In this document: in pieces, positions 12,801 through 20,059 of the stretch
How the letters are laid out: the number at the start of each line of letters is the position of its first letter
Numbering within the stretch: position 1 is the stretch's first letter
Assembly (NCBI GenBank): GCA_019649035.1
Contig: BMAT01006086.1
Span: forward strand, 236,095-257,552
Length of the DNA: 21,458 nucleotides
Direction of reading: 5' to 3'
Origin: Elysia marginata
Taxonomy: Eukaryota; Mollusca; Gastropoda; Plakobranchidae
Translations under genes and position numbers: made by a program
The notes under the pieces: model-generated
The model's database searches: none
Seen by the model: the letters and a program-made list of their open reading frames with translations, nothing else
Told to the model about the DNA's origin: nothing

Positions 12801-15800
12801 CACGATGTCTGATCCGTTGTAAAGCATAGACCTATGGAGGAATATAGTGACATTATAAATCTCTTCTGAAATCGTGTAGCTATGTCTATTAAACAGTGCC
12901 AATGATGTTGAAAACTTTAATTTGAGAAAACGCCTTTTAAAAGAAGATCTGTATTCATCTTTTCCTTCATATTTTAAATGCAAAGAAAGGCTAAAATCCT
13001 CTATATAGAGTTTGATAATTTTATACACTTTTAAACTTTTACCTACTGTGTTGTCTACATTCAAACTTGATTATTTCCACTTTTAACATTTGTGACTTAG
13101 ACCAAACATGGACTACATTTGAAGACGAACAGACAGGTGCTAAGACAAAACAGGTACATTTTAAAAAAGAACACAACATATGTTTTTTAGTTGATAATGA
13201 AATAAAGCATAATGCCTTAACTCGCAAAGCATATTCACCATGTATGTTATGAAATATCACAATGGGAGCGCACAATCAGTGTACAAATACAGCAAACATA
13301 CAACATGTGAATAGAAAGAAAGATAACTCTTGTGAGTTACTACTCATGAGGAAGGGAAGTAACTCTGGTCACCCTGGCTAACCAACCATCACCTGAGGAT
13401 CTCTGTGGTCATGATAAGGCAGGCTGCTGATTGGTTGAGCTGGACGTCCCCGGTCACCAGTCCGACATCTCCAAACGTCATCTTAAAGTCTCGGAATTTC
13501 TGATTCGAGAGGGCTTTGATAGGGGAGGTATAAATAGTCCTGAAAGTCAAACGGAAAATACAACAATAAGTCAATACCATTTAATGTACTGACTAAAGGT
13601 CATCACTCTTGTATAAATTGTTATACTTTTATTTGATAGCTTGGTCCTCTTTGAGCCTCGAATAATAACATTTCACAAACTTCAGGTACACACCTGCCAC
13701 CCCTCAAACTGGAAAATATGATTGAGCTACAAAATCAATAATCAGGATAAAAAAAAATATCTGTGTGACTATGTACAAGTGCCCACAAACTCTTAAACTT
13801 TTTTTAGTAAAAGCACCAGCACTTTAATTTTAGTGTTGCCAACTAAATTTTAAGTTAAAGAAAAAATAGAAACAAAAAGTTTATACTATAAAACTACCAT
13901 GCTTTGTGTAATAACATAGTGGGCCTAACATTAAGTATTTTTGTACATATACTAATAACATATTATCATATTATTCAAATTATCAAAAAAATGACACAAA
14001 CTTGGAAATTCACTCTTTGAAGTTTGGTTCACTGGGTGGTAGTTGCCAAGCAGTAAGAAAAATCAGTATTTTTTAATAAAAATCAGAAAATCAGGATTCT
14101 CAAATGTTTTTGCAAGAAAATCAGTATAATACTCAATTATTCTGTACAAATGGCAACTTCGCAGTACCCATTTTACAGGTGGGAGGAATGAGATAAGTGA
14201 GGATAAATTACTTTCCAGAGGCAATTGCAACATAAGGCATGTTAGGCAAGCAAAACCCACAACTTTTAGGAGCACAAACCACTGAGCTACACTGCTCATT
14301 AATTAAAATTCCCAACAATCAACTCATTTGAAACGGTTGTCGGACGAGTCCTGTGTTAAAACCTACCTTGTCATGTGTTTGAGAGAGAGGGCTATTGCGT
14401 ACTCCGCCACCACAGTCTTGCCTGCCGATGTGTGCGCTGCCACAAACACACTCTCATGGTTCTCAAGCCGTAGAATTGCTTGCTTCTGGAAGATATCTAG
14501 CTCAAAAGGCCACTGCAGGAAGACATGAAGAAAGAAAAAAAAAACCAAGAAAACTAAAAGTTAAAAAGATTTCCTTACTGAGATAATGGTCTATAGAGGG
14601 TTTTCTTTATTAGAAGGCTAACTATGGGAAAATTGAGAAAATTGAGGTAATGGGTGAGATTAAAATATATATCTCAATTTACTTCATGAGTTTAAGATGC
14701 TTTAATTAATGTTTGATAAGGTTTGTTTACATAGAGAAGACCTTTCCTCTATCACACGCATCTATTAAGTATGAGTAGGTATATTTCCAGTTGTGCACAA
14801 TCTATCTGTTAGATAATCAATTCCTTTTTTTTTTTAATCCAAAACAGTCTTTGGAAATCAAAAGCTTTCAAAAAAACAATAATCTTTATTAATCCCTCTT
14901 TGGAAAATATGTATCTATGCCTAATTTAGAAGATATTTACCTAAATTCTATTTAAATCACAATGTATTGAAAAGATGTATATATTTTTTAAGAAGTATTT
15001 TTGCATTGGGAGATATAATAACCAATGTGAGTGAATTGTCATGTTTGCTAAGCACTGAATTACAGGATGTTTTGTTAAATTACTTAAAATAGACTAAATG
15101 AAATGCAACTTCACCTCTATGAATAATATACACACATCTAGAGAGTTATGCTATTAGTGAATCTTTTATTCCATCCTCATCTTAATGTTCTATAGAGACT
15201 CAATTCTCACAGAATATAGGCTCAACAATATTTCAATTTGTTAATAGTAGCTTGCTGGGATGTTTGTTTGGTTCTGGTTTTTTTTTGTTCGTTTATCTTC
15301 ATGCTATCCTTCAATTACATATATATTGAATGTTCTTTTTAAGATAATTGCAAGCCTGTTAAAACCCTGTAGAATGTCTGCACTTCATATCTATGTGAAT
15401 ATATATAAATACTGAACAAAAATTGTATACATCTATACACAAAACCTGTCTAAAACAAATTTCCTGTTGGAACAATAAAGGATTCTTATCTTGTCTCATA
15501 AATCACAGCCTTTTAAAATTTTATTGGCCCAGGCAATGCCCGCGCACCGTCAATGCAAACGAACCTTGTACGCCATGTCTGGTATCCTTTTGTAGAAGTC
15601 GTGGACAGGGCTGCTGGTGTCCACCTTGACTGACCACTGCTCCACAGGGGGACTTTCAACTTTGACCTCAGTCTTTCCTTCGCCAGTTGTACCTTTGTCT
15701 TTCACCTGAAAAGGGGTAAAAAAAAATTTAAAGCAAGACACAAAAAAATGTGATAAAGGTATCTGACTTTGCGTACTTTTTTCAATCCAGAGAACTCATA

Positions 15801-18800
15801 TTGCTTAGTTTTACTTTAAAGCTCAGATATCTGGTTAAGGTTGTACCCTTGTGTAAGAGTTTACGTAAAAAGCTAGCGGCATGAACTTCATAACTGCTGA
15901 CCCAGATCTACTGGTTCTAGTGCTTTGAAACTCGAATTTTATTTTTTTTTTCTCCAAGGAATTGTAAACTCTGCCCTAGCCTTATGAACAGTTAAAGGGA
16001 CATAATCATCAAAAAGATGCACATAGATATATGGTGAGCTGTACAGGTTATTTTTATTTACAGAGAATCATAGATTGTGATTGTTTTTGTTTTTTTTTAG
16101 TTTTGCTACTTAAAAAAAATTGAGTGGTAAGAACAGACGATCTACTTGACAATGAAGGGCTTGACACTCATATTGAAGAAGAAATCTGATAAAGAAAAGA
16201 TGTGATTAATTTTAGGAATTAATTATTAAAGTTACTAAGACACACTATTGTCACCTCTACTATTCAACAAATGACACCGGCAAAACTTTTTTTTTGTGTG
16301 TGTGTCCTTTCTTCCACAATTTTTTTTTAAGTGAGTAAAATGCCTCCTAAAAAAATTACTTCTATCGCTCCGGAATAACACATGGCAGCTGATAGCTGTT
16401 TTTGATATTTTACATTTGCAATCAATATTTCCAATTTTATAAGTCATTCTGCACTTAGAAAAATGAAACATGTACGTGTTGGCAGTTCTGTAATCTTTCT
16501 GATATAGTACTCCTGCTGTGGATTTTTAGGATGAAAGGAAATAGTCGGACACGAAACTCACCTGCATCAACTGCTCCAAACTTTCACTTCGAGCCAAGTT
16601 TGTCTCTGGTTCTTGTGTCTAAAAATGTATTTAAAAAAAAAAACAACTTGATGTTATAGAATGCACAGTGACCTGTTCTCTTCAAAACAGCACTAGTTTT
16701 TAGAAATTTGAATTTGCCAATTTCAAATAAAAAATCCGATATAATTACACATGTAAATTGATGCAAGCAAAAACAACAACAAAACTCTTTTAGAATGCAA
16801 ATAAAAAGGCCAGATCTTTTATCCTCTGCACCTAATTATTAATGTCTATGATAAGATATACATTCCATATTGCTATTGCCCAGATTTGAAGTTAAATACG
16901 TCCATTTGTTGTTATTTCTATATATTTTTAATTCTTTCATTTTTTTAATGTAATTTGATTATGACCACGTCTGTAAAACAAATTTCTTGAAAAAAGATGA
17001 ATAAAGTATTATTATTATTATTATTATAATAAATAAGAAGTTTGAAACTTGCTTGGGATATTGCAAAAACAAAGCATTAGATCATCTTAAGTTTCTAATG
17101 GGTTCATAAAAGCAAATGAGTTCTCTCAGATACATTGACCTTCTGTCATGTAAATGAAATTAGCACAATTCCAAACCAACGTCTTCTGCCCTCAATTGTA
17201 CCTGAGGCTCATTCTTCTGGCCACCCTCGTTCTCCTCTTCCTCCTCCTCTTCTGCGTCACTGTCACCTAGGTCAAACTCATCCAAGCCGGCCATGACGTC
17301 TGCCAGGTTTATCACAACGTTAGTGCCAGGAGGATCAGCCGATTCGCCAGCTTGCGTTTTTCTGTCAGGCTGAGTCGAAGTTGTCTCCTCAAATGTCAAG
17401 CCACACTGAAAGCCTGGAGGCGTCTTCAGGTAGTTGGAGACTTCCGGGTAAAAAACAGATACAGATTTCTACTGAGGTATTTTGAGCAAGGGGATTTAAA
17501 TTCTGTATTACCAATTTAACTGGTTTGAATTCAAACCACCCCAAACCGGATAAAATTAGACATTTCAAGGCTTTGCCATTGTGAACTGAGCATTTTTTGA
17601 GAGCTTCTAAGTGCAAAAAAAGTTTTTTTCATGAAATTATAAAAATTTTGTAGAAGGACAATAAAACTTTTGTTGACTTAAAATCTAGAGAAAAAGATGA
17701 AAAAGTAGACTTTTAAAAAGCATGTCTCAAAAAAAAAGAATTCAAAGCTATTCCAATTTGTTTTGCACTGGATGAAAGGAAAATCTTTCTCAAAACTTCC
17801 ATACCTGCAGCCTACTAAAATATTTATCCATATGTTCCTTAAAAGTTGGTATAACTTTTTTTATATTTACATTTTAAAACATGATAATACAGAAAAAAAA
17901 ACAAAACATGAATAGCAAAGCTCTTACCATCATCTAAATCCAAGTCAGCAGCAGGACTACCATCTTTCGTCTCAGTTTGTAGTCCTAGAATATCGTCATC
18001 AGCATCCAGACCACCTGTTTGAACATACAACTGTTAATGCGGGGCAGTACGATGTACAAGCATACCTTATCTAGGGCAAAGCATGTGAACGATGGAGTTC
18101 AACCCTATCCCTTTACTGCTTTAATCTTCCCCAGTTAGCAACAAGACAACCAAGTTATTTTGCTGGTTGACGGCTGGGGATTTTTCGACCGCCGAGTCCA
18201 CTGATTCTGTTGCTCGAATCACACTACCCAGCTCTTTTTATAAAGGTCATTTATCATGACTTTGTCTGTGTTTTTCTCACTGAAAGCCTTAAAGTAGACC
18301 AACGATTTTATTTCTCAGCAATCCCACAGGGTACAAGTAGGATGAAAAAATTAAAAAACATAGTATTTTAGTGCCATTACAAGTCCCTTGTTATTAGTAT
18401 TATCATTATTATTAAATTTATTGTTCTCACCTGGCCAGAACGGAAGGTTGATGTTTGAGCCACGTACATCCTCCTTGACCCTTGCGTTGCTGACATCTGG
18501 TGCTCGCCTCAGAGACAGTGATGTCCTGGACGTTTCTGCTGCATCCGGCACAAGTTCCTAATGACCCATAAAAAAACCCAACAAAATAGATTTATAGGGC
18601 TGCATAAATTGGTCAAGACCAGACTCTCAAAGTAACAGGGTTGTAAATGACAGTTGAAAAAAAGGCTGAAAAGGATGTGAGGCTCTTATTGCTTTGGAAT
18701 CAGTAGAACTATAGAGTAACAAAAATAATTTACAATAAGTAACAGAAAGTCTCCAGGAGCAGGAGCTGTGCTCTTAAGTTAGTTTATTACTCCAAAAGGT

Positions 18801-19972
18801 TACTCTCACGTTGGTATTGAATTTAAAATAAAAAAAATCTGAAATCAACTTACAATTTCATCTACAAGATTTACATTCCTGCTTCTAAGTTTAAAGTCAA
18901 GAGGTCAACTTATAAATATGAAAAAAAAAAGCTTTTTTTTTTTAATTTTCCAATTTTCCTTTCAAGTCTGTATTAAGCTAATGCTGCGGCAGAGATACTG
19001 ACACACCGAAATAATCGACTTTCCTTGAGTCTCTCACCTCAGTGAAACCCTTGAGCTGTCCCGTGGCCCTGTCTCTCTCCACCCTGATAGTTGTCTGAAC
19101 AGGACACACTTCCATGTACTGCAGCCGTTCATAGTTGGGGGTGCGCATCATCTCACTGTAATGATTATGATTAATAAAAATTTTTTTTTAAAAAGGATAA
19201 AATTAAAAGACATGACTAAATTTAAGGTGTAGTCTTGAAGAAGGCTTTTTATCTGCTAACTTGACCCATTATTGTGCACAGTTTGACCTTTGCACTCAAA
19301 ATAATCAAATGGCGATGACCTCCAAATGCTTTGCTGCGCTGAACTCATCAGATAAACTATTAATAGTCATCAGTTACCATTAATGAAAAAAAGCAAAAAA
19401 AAAAGTTAAACACAAATAAATTGTGTCTTGTAGTACTTCAACACTGACAGGAATAGGATACAAAAAAAAAAACCAACAAAAAAACCAACAACAAAAAAAA
19501 ACAAACAAAAAAAACAAACAAACAACAAAAAAGAAAAATTGTTGCTCTACCTGTGGCTTGGAACATTTTTATGAATAGAGAGATCTTCAATCCTTGTCAG
19601 GTATTTTTTCACCTCTTCCTCTAAAGTTGGGAGAACAGGGGGGAGACCGCAAGGAAGCTTAAAAACAAAACAAAAACTTTTATTAGAGTTAGAGAGCAGT
19701 TCTGAAAAAATCAATTGTTTCAAATTGCATTTCACTTATATCCCTAGTTTCTATCCTCTTAAATAGGCTAAAAATTTAACAATAAACTTGTAAACTCTTA
19801 AAAAATAAGGAAAAAGAAATGTACCATTTATAAAGCACATCATACTCACAGTCAGTTTGGGAAAAGCAGATGACTCTCTGTTTGTCTCTCTTGAAGGCAC
19901 AAGTTCTAAGTGCCCACAAGTCCCTGTTTCCAGCAGGTCAAAGTTGAAATTTCCATCTTTTGCGCTTGCCAT
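673..19972 (-). CDS. SKIC2: SKI2 (SKIV2L/SKIC2) exosome-cofactor RNA helicase, 23 exons, C-terminus outside window
   Basis: This is the cytoplasmic DExH-box 3'-5' RNA helicase of the SKI complex (with SKI3/TTC37 and SKI8/WDR61 in animals), which unwinds RNA and feeds it to the exosome in mRNA turnover. Twenty-three coding exons joined by GT-AG introns give one open frame of 1221 codons. Visible motifs by residue: Q motif near F341-Q344, Walker [10 protein letters not shown] 358-366, [11 protein letters not shown] 386-396, DEVH 450-453, SAT 481-483, GVHHSG 659-664, [13 protein letters not shown] 687-699 and [10 protein letters not shown] 725-734. A winged-helix segment, an arch insertion and DSHCT-type helices follow. 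Human SKIV2L is about 1246 residues; only its last roughly 65 have no counterpart here, so the terminal exon lies left of position 1. SKI2 is preferred over the paralogue MTR4 because of the N-terminal FWPG and QW...PVxDFY segments, the SKI2-like insert after RecA-2 and the SLxLLPEYxQRVEV match. No frameshift or premature stop was found, so the gene looks functional. Confidence 0.96.
1440..1500. repeat. GC-rich double-hairpin motif, probable interspersed repeat
   Basis: In AT-rich intron sequence, two stem-loops lie close together: CCGCC-GAA-GGCGG at 1441-1453, then GGGGG (1474-1478) pairing with CCCCC (1485-1489) around CATGCT, followed by GAAATTTTTTGAAAA. The base composition is unlike its surroundings. 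I have the impression of similar GGGGGTCCGGGGGCATGC text in invertebrate repeats, but its class and true boundaries are unknown. Confidence 0.4.
1815..1960 (+). mobile_element. tRNA-derived SINE (head region)
   Basis: An A-box-like TGGTCTAGTGATATACA at 1824-1840 is followed by a B-box-like GGTTGAATCC at 1866-1875 inside a T-arm-like hairpin (CAGGG, loop, CCCTG). CTCTGCCA then follows. The anticodon arm is degenerate and no complete cloverleaf forms, so this is a SINE promoter rather than a working tRNA gene. The 3' limit is a guess. Confidence 0.6.
2147..2365 (-). CDS. SKIC2: SKI2 exon 22 (DSHCT domain)
   Basis: This exon encodes residues 1102-1174. [20 protein letters not shown] and [16 protein letters not shown] match the vertebrate [20 protein letters not shown] and [30 protein letters not shown] continues the helical bundle. 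The acceptor is CTCTGCCCCAG and the donor GTGGGA. Intron 22 (814-2146, the largest in the window at 1333 nt) carries a tRNA-derived SINE and a GC-rich hairpin repeat. Confidence 0.96.
3157..3267 (-). CDS. SKIC2: SKI2 exon 21 (DSHCT start)
   Basis: This exon encodes residues 1065-1101. [20 protein letters not shown] and QRVE match the vertebrate [25 protein letters not shown] almost residue for residue. Both junctions are in phase 0 (acceptor CTTTGACAG, donor GTAAAC). Intron 21 (2366-3156) is AT-rich with no recognised element. Confidence 0.96.
3309..3401. mobile_element. piggyBac-type MITE, 85 bp between TTAA duplications
   Basis: TTAA at 3309-3312 is followed by CCCTAGAAGGATCG. The other end is GATGCTTTTAGGG directly before TTAA at 3398-3401. 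The TTAA duplication and CCCTAGAA-type terminal inverted repeat are hallmarks of piggyBac elements. The second end is imperfect (CCCTAAAAGCATC). The 85-bp body has an A run and no coding capacity, so it could move only with transposase supplied elsewhere. Confidence 0.68.
4011..4037. repeat. Poly-C / CA simple repeat
   Basis: A run of C at 4011-4022 passes directly into ACACACACACAGACACAG. It lies in intron 20 of SKI2 and has no coding role. Confidence 0.9.
4344..4430. repeat. GA (TC on the gene strand) microsatellite
   Basis: This is an imperfect (GA)n with a pure run of about ten units near 4383-4405. On the transcribed sense it is a long CU-rich tract beginning about 47 nt after the exon 20 donor. 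Confidence 0.93.
4478..4691 (-). CDS. SKIC2: SKI2 exon 20 (end of arch)
   Basis: This exon encodes residues 993-1064. [10 protein letters not shown] and [16 protein letters not shown] match the vertebrate AVQELLRLAQ and LDPVNDLQLKDMSVVE, and [10 protein letters not shown] closes it. The acceptor is TATGTGTTCAG and the donor GTAAGA in phase 0. Intron 20 (3268-4477) contains the GA/TC microsatellite starting about 47 nt into the intron, a C/CA repeat and the piggyBac-type MITE. Confidence 0.94.
5356..5530 (-). CDS. SKIC2: SKI2 exon 19 (arch domain)
   Basis: This exon encodes residues 935-992. [20 protein letters not shown] and [13 protein letters not shown] match the vertebrate LPEGPCDHTVVKLQPGDMA and ITTKVLRVNGEKI. 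Two AGs lie at the acceptor; only the first (GATGTACCAG) is usable, because the next one 7 nt on would give an immediate TAG. The donor is GTAAGT, with 2 nt carried over. Intron 19 (4692-5355) is AT-rich. Confidence 0.93.
6001..6241 (-). CDS. SKIC2: SKI2 exon 18 (KOW-like arch domain)
   Basis: This exon encodes residues 855-934. [20 protein letters not shown] and LGVVLTS match the vertebrate LSAGRVVVVKN...LGVILQVSS, the beta-barrel at the tip of the arch. [11 protein letters not shown] follows, then a Gly/Ser/Gln-rich loop ([14 protein letters not shown]). The acceptor is TGCCCCGCAG and the donor GTGAGT, with 1 nt carried over. Intron 18 (5531-6000) is featureless. Confidence 0.94.
6928..7209 (-). 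CDS. SKIC2: SKI2 exon 17 (winged helix, start of arch)
   Basis: This exon encodes residues 761-854. [19 protein letters not shown] and MIKRSFSEF form the winged-helix region, nearly identical to vertebrates. [14 protein letters not shown] and the following [13 protein letters not shown] form the helical stalk of the arch, where conservation drops as expected. The acceptor is CATCTTGCAG and the donor GTGAAA. Intron 17 (6242-6927) is AT-rich with one A run at 6829-6840. Confidence 0.96.
7928..8158 (-). CDS. SKIC2: SKI2 exon 16 (motifs V and VI)
   Basis: This exon encodes residues 684-760. [20 protein letters not shown] is motif [19 protein letters not shown] is motif VI, whose arginines finger the [19 protein letters not shown] closes RecA-2. 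The acceptor is CCTCCACAG and the donor GTGAGT. Intron 16 (7210-7927) is AT-rich without recognised elements. Confidence 0.97.
8994..9104 (-). CDS. SKIC2: SKI2 exon 15 (GLGVHHSG motif)
   Basis: This exon encodes residues 647-683, [20 protein letters not shown] and [17 protein letters not shown], the RecA-2 segment typical of Ski2-like helicases. Both junctions are in phase 0 (acceptor TGTGTAG, donor GTAAAG). Intron 15 (8159-8993) is AT-rich with a short C run at 8881-8889 and nothing else visible. Confidence 0.96.
9488..9700 (-). CDS. SKIC2: SKI2 exon 14 (motif IV)
   Basis: This exon encodes residues 576-646. [17 protein letters not shown] is the start of RecA-2 (motif IV). [20 protein letters not shown] and [11 protein letters not shown] match the vertebrate [20 protein letters not shown] and RLRGSDRQLPQ. 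The acceptor is CAATTTTCAG and the donor GTAGGA. Intron 14 (9105-9487) shows nothing notable. Confidence 0.96.
10317..10410 (-). CDS. SKIC2: SKI2 exon 13 (basic RecA-2 insert)
   Basis: This exon encodes residues 544-575. [15 protein letters not shown] and [10 protein letters not shown] match the vertebrate GYYAAVEAKKERMSK and TFGAKQPTHQGG. The acceptor is CTTCTCTAG and the donor GTAAGA in phase 0. Intron 13 (9701-10316) contains weak repeat-like text (a CAGGATTCCGGCAAAAATCAG stretch near 10160) and no genes. Confidence 0.94.
11526..11672 (-). CDS. SKIC2: SKI2 exon 12 (RecA-1/RecA-2 junction)
   Basis: This exon encodes residues 495-543. [18 protein letters not shown] matches the vertebrate [18 protein letters not shown] and is followed by [19 protein letters not shown]. 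The acceptor is GTGTGTAG and the donor GTAGGT, with 2 nt carried over. Intron 12 (10411-11525, 1115 nt) is AT-rich; its part near the donor (11330-11520) is less AT-rich, but no element was identified. Confidence 0.96.
12415..12482 (+). mobile_element. Possible SINE 3' tail
   Basis: GGAGCCACAAAGTATCTTGG and TTTATAAATAATCTGCATTG, ending in TTATCATTATT, resemble the 3' end of many invertebrate SINEs (a ...TATAAAT...ATTATTATT tail). No clear Pol III head was found upstream on the same strand. Confidence 0.32.
12640..12831 (-). CDS. SKIC2: SKI2 exon 11 (DEVH box and SAT motif)
   Basis: This exon encodes residues 431-494. It contains FDEVHYIND (motif II, DEVH 450-453, the Mg/ATP hydrolysis site) and ILLSATVPN (motif III). 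[13 protein letters not shown] is the invariant segment between them. The acceptor is CTCCATAG and the donor GTAAGG. Intron 11 (11673-12639) contains a possible SINE tail at 12415-12482 and a GC-rich patch near 12150-12172. Confidence 0.97.
13393..13539 (-). CDS. SKIC2: SKI2 exon 10 (motifs Ia/Ib)
   Basis: This exon encodes residues 382-430: [18 protein letters not shown] (motif Ia), [14 protein letters not shown] and IMTTEILR (motif Ib region) of RecA-1, all RNA-contacting elements. The acceptor is GACTTTCAG and the donor GTGATG, with 2 nt carried over. Intron 10 (12832-13392) is AT-rich without identified features. Confidence 0.97.
14140..14300 (-). mobile_element. CORE-SINE (MIR/Ther-like)
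   Basis: On the minus strand an A-box-like TGTAGCTCAGTGGTTTGTGC (about 14272-14291) is followed by a degraded B box. A CORE domain then reads AGTAATTTATCCTCACTTATCTC... CACCTGTAAAATGGGTA (14165-14181), the well-known CORE signature. The head and CORE are in the expected order and spacing. The 3' end is unclear. Confidence 0.62.
14367..14512 (-). CDS. SKIC2: SKI2 exon 9 (Q motif and Walker A)
   Basis: This exon encodes residues 334-381. [17 protein letters not shown] carries the Q motif that contacts adenine. [18 protein letters not shown] is motif I; Lys365 is the ATP phosphate-binding lysine. It is nearly identical to vertebrate SKIV2L. The acceptor is TCCTGCAG and the donor GTAGGT, with 2 nt carried over. 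Intron 9 (13540-14366) contains a CORE-SINE on the minus strand. Confidence 0.97.
15565..15705 (-). CDS. SKIC2: SKI2 exon 8 (beta-hairpin lead-in to the helicase core)
   Basis: This exon encodes residues 287-333. [20 protein letters not shown] matches the vertebrate [20 protein letters not shown]. The acceptor is CCCTTTTCAG. The donor is unusual: AAG followed by GTTCGT, with T at +3. Intron 8 (14513-15564, 1052 nt) is AT-rich and contains no recognisable element. Confidence 0.94.
16562..16618 (-). CDS. SKIC2: SKI2 exon 7 (microexon-sized)
   Basis: This 57-nt, 19-codon exon (residues 268-286) contains [12 protein letters not shown], matching the vertebrate RASSLEDLVLKE. It has CATTTTTAG and GTGAGT splice sites and both junctions in phase 0, so skipping it would keep the frame. 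Intron 7 (15706-16561) is AT-rich with T runs and a short TG repeat near 16296-16304; nothing else was recognised. Confidence 0.9.
16960..17030 (+). mobile_element. Non-LTR retrotransposon 3' tail with ATT repeat
   Basis: CTGTAAAACAAATTTCTTGA, then AATAAAGTATTATTATTATTATT, is typical of LINE/SINE 3' ends terminating in an ATT microsatellite. No reverse transcriptase coding sequence is visible upstream in this intron, so it is a strongly 5'-truncated copy or a SINE using the same tail. Confidence 0.42.
17202..17440 (-). CDS. SKIC2: SKI2 exon 6 (PPGF motif and acidic tract)
   Basis: This exon encodes residues 188-267. [18 protein letters not shown] corresponds to the vertebrate LLTIPPGFKKGMDF. 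It then carries a probably disordered segment with seven consecutive Glu in [16 protein letters not shown]. The upstream boundary is the only AG after a short pyrimidine stretch (TTTTTTACCCGGAAG), in phase 1. The donor is GTACAA. Intron 6 (16619-17201) holds the LINE-like ATT-tailed fragment. Confidence 0.88.
17521..17538. repeat. Perfect 18-nt palindrome
   Basis: TGGTTTGAATTCAAACCA is an exact palindrome in intron 5 of SKI2, surrounded by AT-rich sequence. No function is implied. Confidence 0.6.
17928..18014 (-). CDS. SKIC2: SKI2 exon 5 (acidic linker)
   Basis: This small exon encodes residues about 159-187, [13 protein letters not shown]...DLDLDD. It is Asp-rich and poorly conserved. It is supported by a clean phase 1 acceptor (CAAACAG), a GTAAGA donor and frame continuity with both neighbours. 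Intron 5 (17441-17927) is AT-rich and contains the 18-nt palindrome at 17521-17538. Confidence 0.84.
18431..18557 (-). CDS. SKIC2: SKI2 exon 4 (SLSLRR...FWPG segment)
   Basis: This exon encodes residues 117-158 plus one nt. TSLSLRRAP and LPFWPG match the vertebrate TSLSLRRPP and YPFWPGG, an SKI2-specific N-terminal segment absent from MTR4. The donor is GTGAGA. Intron 4 (18015-18430) has an ATT-rich run near 18390-18420 and a moderately GC-rich stretch at 18040-18240 that could be an old repeat but was not identified. Confidence 0.93.
19038..19155 (-). CDS. SKIC2: SKI2 exon 3
   Basis: This exon completes a Ser codon and encodes residues to 116, including [20 protein letters not shown], which matches the vertebrate RHPTTGQILGYKEV region. 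The acceptor is ATTACAG and the donor GTGAGA in phase 0. Intron 3 (18558-19037) is AT-rich with two homopolymer runs near 18921-18944; nothing else is visible in it. Confidence 0.9.
19458..19537. repeat. A-rich CAAA/CCAAC low-complexity tract
   Basis: About 80 nt consist almost only of A with regularly spaced C, ending just before the exon 2 donor at 19550. On the gene strand it is a U/G-rich tract immediately inside intron 2. Confidence 0.85.
19551..19657 (-). CDS. SKIC2: SKI2 exon 2
   Basis: This exon encodes residues 42-77 ([20 protein letters not shown] onward), matching the vertebrate LPPCAPDLQQEAEQLFL region. The acceptor is TTTTTAAG and the donor GTAGAG, with 2 nt carried into the next exon. 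Intron 2 (19156-19550) contains an A-rich low-complexity tract of CAAA/CCAACAAA units at about 19460-19535 and AT-rich sequence otherwise. Confidence 0.87.
19850..19972 (-). CDS. SKIC2: SKI2 exon 1 (start codon)
   Basis: This exon encodes residues 1-41, starting [17 protein letters not shown]. The start has a good Kozak context (AAA before ATG, G after), and an in-frame TAA lies 36 nt upstream with no earlier Met, so no longer N-terminus is possible in this exon. [10 protein letters not shown] matches the vertebrate CTGHWELLNLP segment. It ends at a consensus GTGAGT donor in phase 0. Intron 1 (19658-19849, 192 nt) holds nothing notable. Confidence 0.87.
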
Positions 19973-19985
19973 TTTGGAAGAAAAA

Positions 19986-20001
19986 CCTGTAAAAAGATTG
20001 C
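19986..20001 (-). promoter_or_regulatory. Candidate 3' splice site in the SKI2 5' UTR
   Basis: Directly upstream of the start codon the minus strand reads TGCAATCTTTTTACAG, then GTTTTTCTTCCAAA before ATG. The pyrimidine-rich stretch and CAG make a credible acceptor, with 13 nt of 5' UTR left in exon 1. If used, an untranslated first exon and the promoter lie further right. Confidence 0.4.
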
Positions 20002-20059
20002 AGGTTTAAAATAGGTCTATGACTGTACCGGTTTAACGTATGTTTTGAATAGTTTATGA

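Noticed and set aside
673-19972. Assignment to the nuclear paralogue MTR4 (SKIV2L2)
   Set aside because: The N-terminal SKI2-type segments and arch and DSHCT sequence match SKIV2L rather than MTR4.
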